Positions 60,510-64,000 of a DNA stretch of 64,000 bases are shown one piece after another. Numbering within the stretch: the first letter of the stretch is position 1; each line of letters starts with the position of its first letter. Below the pieces are notes generated by a model. That model saw only the letters and a list, made by a program, of their open reading frames with translations. It made no database searches and was not told the origin of the DNA. The DNA lies in contig NC_068577.1 of the NCBI RefSeq assembly GCF_025698545.1, positions 6,711,501 through 6,775,500 of the forward strand, read 5' to 3'. A program made the position numbers and the translations under genes. The stretch comes from Gossypium raimondii (taxonomy: Eukaryota > Streptophyta > Magnoliopsida > Malvales > Malvaceae).

Positions 60510-61945
60510 TCTCATTTGTGTTTCTAGTTTTCTTTGGTTAATTGGAGGATTGATATGATTTTTATTGCCTACTTAATTTTCTTCTTAAAGGCTTTAGATT
60601 GAAATGGGAAAAGAGGAATCTATATTTATTTTTAATATGAATTATTACTGTTGTTTATGGTCGGACTGGGAAAGTAAAAATTTTAGGCCCGTTTTCTAGG
60701 TTTGGGTTTAGTTCAAAAAATGGGCCTAAACTTTTTCTCAAGTTCGATGGAGATAAAAATGTTAAAATTCTAGTTTGGTCCACCTGTATTAAAATTTTTA
60801 TATAAAAATAAATTTAAAAAATATAATACATCAAATATACTAAAAACATTAAAATAAATGTTTCCTAACAAATGAAAAAAAAACTTAAATAACATTAAAA
60901 TAAGTGCAACTTAGAAAGCAAATACCTCTAAAATAGTACCAAAACCAATAATAAAAAAAGAGTTATATAATATCCAAACAATAACAACAAAAAATGATAG
61001 CAAAATAATGAAAAAATAGTGGCAAAACAGTAAAAAAACAGTTTCTTTTTACAAATTTGGGTTGGGCCAAACTGGTCCGGACAAAAAAAGCTTACCCGAG
61101 ACCCGATCTATTTAGAAAGCAGACATCATTTTTTCCATACTCATTTTTCGAGCCTATATTTTAATCCAAACCCTATTATTTCAAGCAAACTTTCAGGCCA
61201 AGCCACAAATCTAACCACATGTAAAAAATATATCTCTCTCTTAATTTTCCATTGTCCTCATCATTTCCATTGTAATTTTTTGGTTAAAACATGTTTTAAA
61301 TTTCTACATTTAAAACATTTCATTTTTATAATATTAACAATTGAATTTAAATTTTAAATATGAAAAATAAAAATTTTATCTTCAAAATAAAATGCATTAC
61401 GAATGGTAACATTGCATATTTTAGCTGTTTTGTTTTCAAATTTATTAATATATTATATAATTAAACATGCTTTTATATTTTTATTTGAAGGATAGAGAAA
61501 AATTATGAATAATTTTATGAAAAGCTAAAAATCAAAAGAAGAGAAGCTAGTAATTAATCCCTATAAGTAGATATTGAAAACATATATTAATGTTAGCAAA
61601 AATAAATAACTCTTAGAATTCAAATAAAATCAATTGATTTAATTATAAAATTTTGAGTGATTTACCAGGCTCATTTTTTTTTATTAAAAATATGAAAATG
61701 GGCCACTTTTGTTAAAATTTACGGAAATAAGCCGATTATACAAAAGCACGCTCAATTGGTGCCATTTTTAGGGGAAAATAAAAAAAAAAACGTGTCCAAC
61801 TCAGAGCTTTTTTCCCCCTGACCAATAAAATGCGTCCAGGTCAGCTGCTAAAGAAAAACGCATCTAGGTTAGCACGTTTTCCCCCGTGTTTTTAGGGTTT
61901 TAATTGTTTAATTAGGGTTTAGGGTTTATTAAATTAGGATTTTAG
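59743..61945. other. AT-rich intergenic DNA with microsatellite and degraded repeats
   Basis: The first 11 bases are the leftover primer-site sequence of the LTR remnant. A 43-base AT microsatellite spans 60464-60506. Blocks at 60660-60760 and 61060-61210 (GGGTTGGGCC, GGCCCG) suggest the two ends of a degraded transposon. A short TTTAGGG doublet near 61912-61928 is too small to be telomeric. No gene is seen. Confidence 0.45.
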
Positions 61946-64000
61946 TGTAACACCCCTAACCCGTATCCGTCGCTGTATTAGGGTTACGAGGCATTACCAA
62001 ACAAACACAACCATTTTTAAAACCAAACTGATCACAAAACATGGAAATTAAATCATTTTCGCATAGCTATTTATAATTTACAATCAAAATCTAACCAACA
62101 TCATACTCAAACCTATGCATGCCATAAGATCGAGTTCAAATATTTGACAAAATACCAAAAGAAGTCGATAGTGTGATAGACTATGCTGATGATCCCCGAG
62201 CTCGTAACGCATCACCAAAATCTATAAAACAAATGAACAAAAACAATCAAAGTAAGCTTTTATAGCTTAGTAAGTTTATAACATATTTAAAATACATATA
62301 AACAAACATATGTATAATCATTATATGCTTAAAATCAAGTTACATACATAATCACTAATTGCATATGAAATTTCCAAATATACTTATCATTTGCATTTCA
62401 TTGAATGCATGTCTATGATCTTTTAAATACATATGTCGAAAGCTTATATTTTTACTTATCAACTACATGAATCAAATGCACATTTATACTTCTAATTCAC
62501 ATGTGCCGATTTCATACATGTATATTCAACAATTTAAATCGAATGTATATACACGTTTACGTAAATATTCGATTATGTATATATATAATCATATGTTTAA
62601 TAATTTTATAACCGAATGTGTATGCATCTTTATTTCTGCATACATCCGAATGCTATATATACCAATCACATTATATAATCATTTGTATATATATATATAT
62701 ATATTGAACAACCGTATATCACCATATGTAATTATAAATTCAACAATCGCATATTACCTAATATACATATGCTTTTATTAATTGTATATACCGAAAGCAT
62801 ACAATTATATTTAACCAATGCAAAACCCGAATGTAGGTATACACTTACCAAGTATATAAAAACTGAATGTTTATGTATTCATCAATTTCATATAATCAAA
62901 ATTATAGATATATCAATTGCATATTCTCACATAATTTGAACAGATTCACCGGCACTTAGCCTGCTAGGTTTTAAAACCTAATTCAGTACACCAGCTCTTA
63001 GCCTGCTGGACCTATAGTCCGAAATGTATCACCGACATTAAGCCTGCTAGACGTAAGGTCTGAATTATTTCACCGGCATTAAGCTTGCTAGGCACATAGC
63101 CTGAATAACTGAGATGCAAAGTTAATCTTTCATATAAATCTTTATAACACACATAGATCTTTCTCAAAAACTATATCTCGATAAGAATTGTTTTATATTC
63201 AACTCTTCATAGCAACCTCACATTCGAACCACATATACATAATTCACAACATTAAGTTCAACTCAAGAAACTCAAATCCTATTTTCGATTCACATGTACA
63301 ATTATATATAATTATTAACATTAGATTCAACTCAAAGAAACTTGTATCTTACATTCTAACCTCTTATATATAAATATATATATATATATATTTCATATCA
63401 TTTCATTCAATTCAAAACATTGCATCATTTATTCGAACCACATATATACATACAATTTATATCATTAAATTCAACTTAAAGAAATTGTATTACACATTCG
63501 AACAATATCATATATTTATTTAATATATACTATTAACTTCATCTTATTAAACTCAAGCATGCTGATATAACATATTCAATATTTGTAAAATAAAATTTCA
63601 ACATTCCAATTTCTACTTGTATATCCCGCTAATAATATGAAAATAACAAAGCTAATTCAACTTATTAAACTTAAAACATACATTCGCTAACAAATTTATA
63701 TAATTCATAACATAAAATTTAGCTTATAGAACATAAAATTCAGCTTATAGAACATATATATATATATATATATATATATTCTAATTTAATGACATACATT
63801 TGCTATTAGACTTACCTCGGACGATAGAAAATCGAAGTCGGACGATTATTCGACTAATTTGGCTTTTCCCCGATCTAACTCCGATTTCTTTGGTTCTCGA
63901 TCTAAATATTTTCAAAATAAGATAATTTATTTATTAACACATTCAATTTAATCCAAAAACACATAATTTGACAAATTACTATTTTGCCCCTAATATTTAC
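61946..64000 (+). repeat. Partial LTR of a Gypsy-type element, running off the window
   Basis: The block begins TGTAACACCCCTAACCCGTA, a start I associate with abundant cotton Gypsy LTRs. It includes four spaced phrases of the form GCCTGCTAG(A/G) near 62960-63100 (CACCGGCATTAAGCTTGCTA) and long AT-rich stretches with an AT microsatellite at 63754-63780. Its closing CA is not in the window. The orientation is inferred from the TG start only. Confidence 0.65.

Noticed and set aside
61912..61928. Interstitial telomere repeat (TTTAGGG)
   Set aside because: Only about two units are present; chance in AT-rich DNA is enough.
62467..62781. 104-codon plus-strand ORF
   Set aside because: It is Tyr/Ile-rich low complexity inside the partial LTR.

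Overview
The window is plant nuclear DNA, most likely from cotton (Gossypium) or a close relative in the Malvaceae. The reasons are AT-rich intergenic DNA, canonical GT-AG introns, plant gene families, and large LTR elements with TGTAACACCC-type ends, one of which carries a DUF7745-like extra ORF that I associate with cotton. No tRNA, rRNA, CRISPR or bacterial-type feature was seen. Five host genes are supported. Four are complete at CDS level and one runs off the left edge.

Layout. (1) 1-954: first coding exon, minus strand, of a PHP-domain phosphoesterase-like gene. (2) 1693-18549: a 16.9 kb Ty3/Gypsy element of the Tat/Ogre type on the minus strand. It has 2.6 kb LTRs, a candidate primer-binding site, an extra ORF upstream of gag, gag, protease with a G-patch-like segment, a frame-restoring intron, RT, two RNase H domains, integrase, three covarying hairpins, a 43-bp tandem array and a polypurine tract. 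The coding part is broken by many nonsense codons. (3) 20469-32690: a 12.2 kb Mutator-like DNA transposon (MULE) with about 200-bp terminal inverted repeats. It carries a broken transposase on the minus strand and a broken GRF-zinc-finger/membrane protein gene on the plus strand. Two solo LTRs are nested in it (21877-24726 and 28749-32214). (4) 34778-35346: a small MULE-type MITE with a perfect 9-bp target duplication. (5) 36623-38576: an endosulfine/ARPP-19-like gene, plus strand, six coding exons. (6) 41505-44941: a CRM-domain organellar RNA-binding protein gene, minus strand, five coding exons. (7) 46641-49066: an LRR receptor-like pseudokinase gene of the pollen-receptor-kinase type, minus strand, two exons. 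(8) 52659-54237: a GPI-anchored lipid-transfer-protein gene, plus strand, three exons. (9) 54238-64000: repeat-rich DNA with a PIF/Harbinger-type MITE (55290-56324), a diverged Tat-type LTR remnant (about 58080-59742) and the start of another LTR (61946 to the window end).

The host genes are unrelated singletons and form no cluster or pathway. The most interesting material is inside the transposons: covarying hairpins and a higher-order tandem array in the 3' untranslated region of the Tat element, its intron between protease and RT, periodic motifs in its LTRs, and the GRF/transmembrane accessory gene in the MULE. All exon boundaries were read by eye from splice consensus and reading frame. 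Family names rest on motif recognition, not on database searches.
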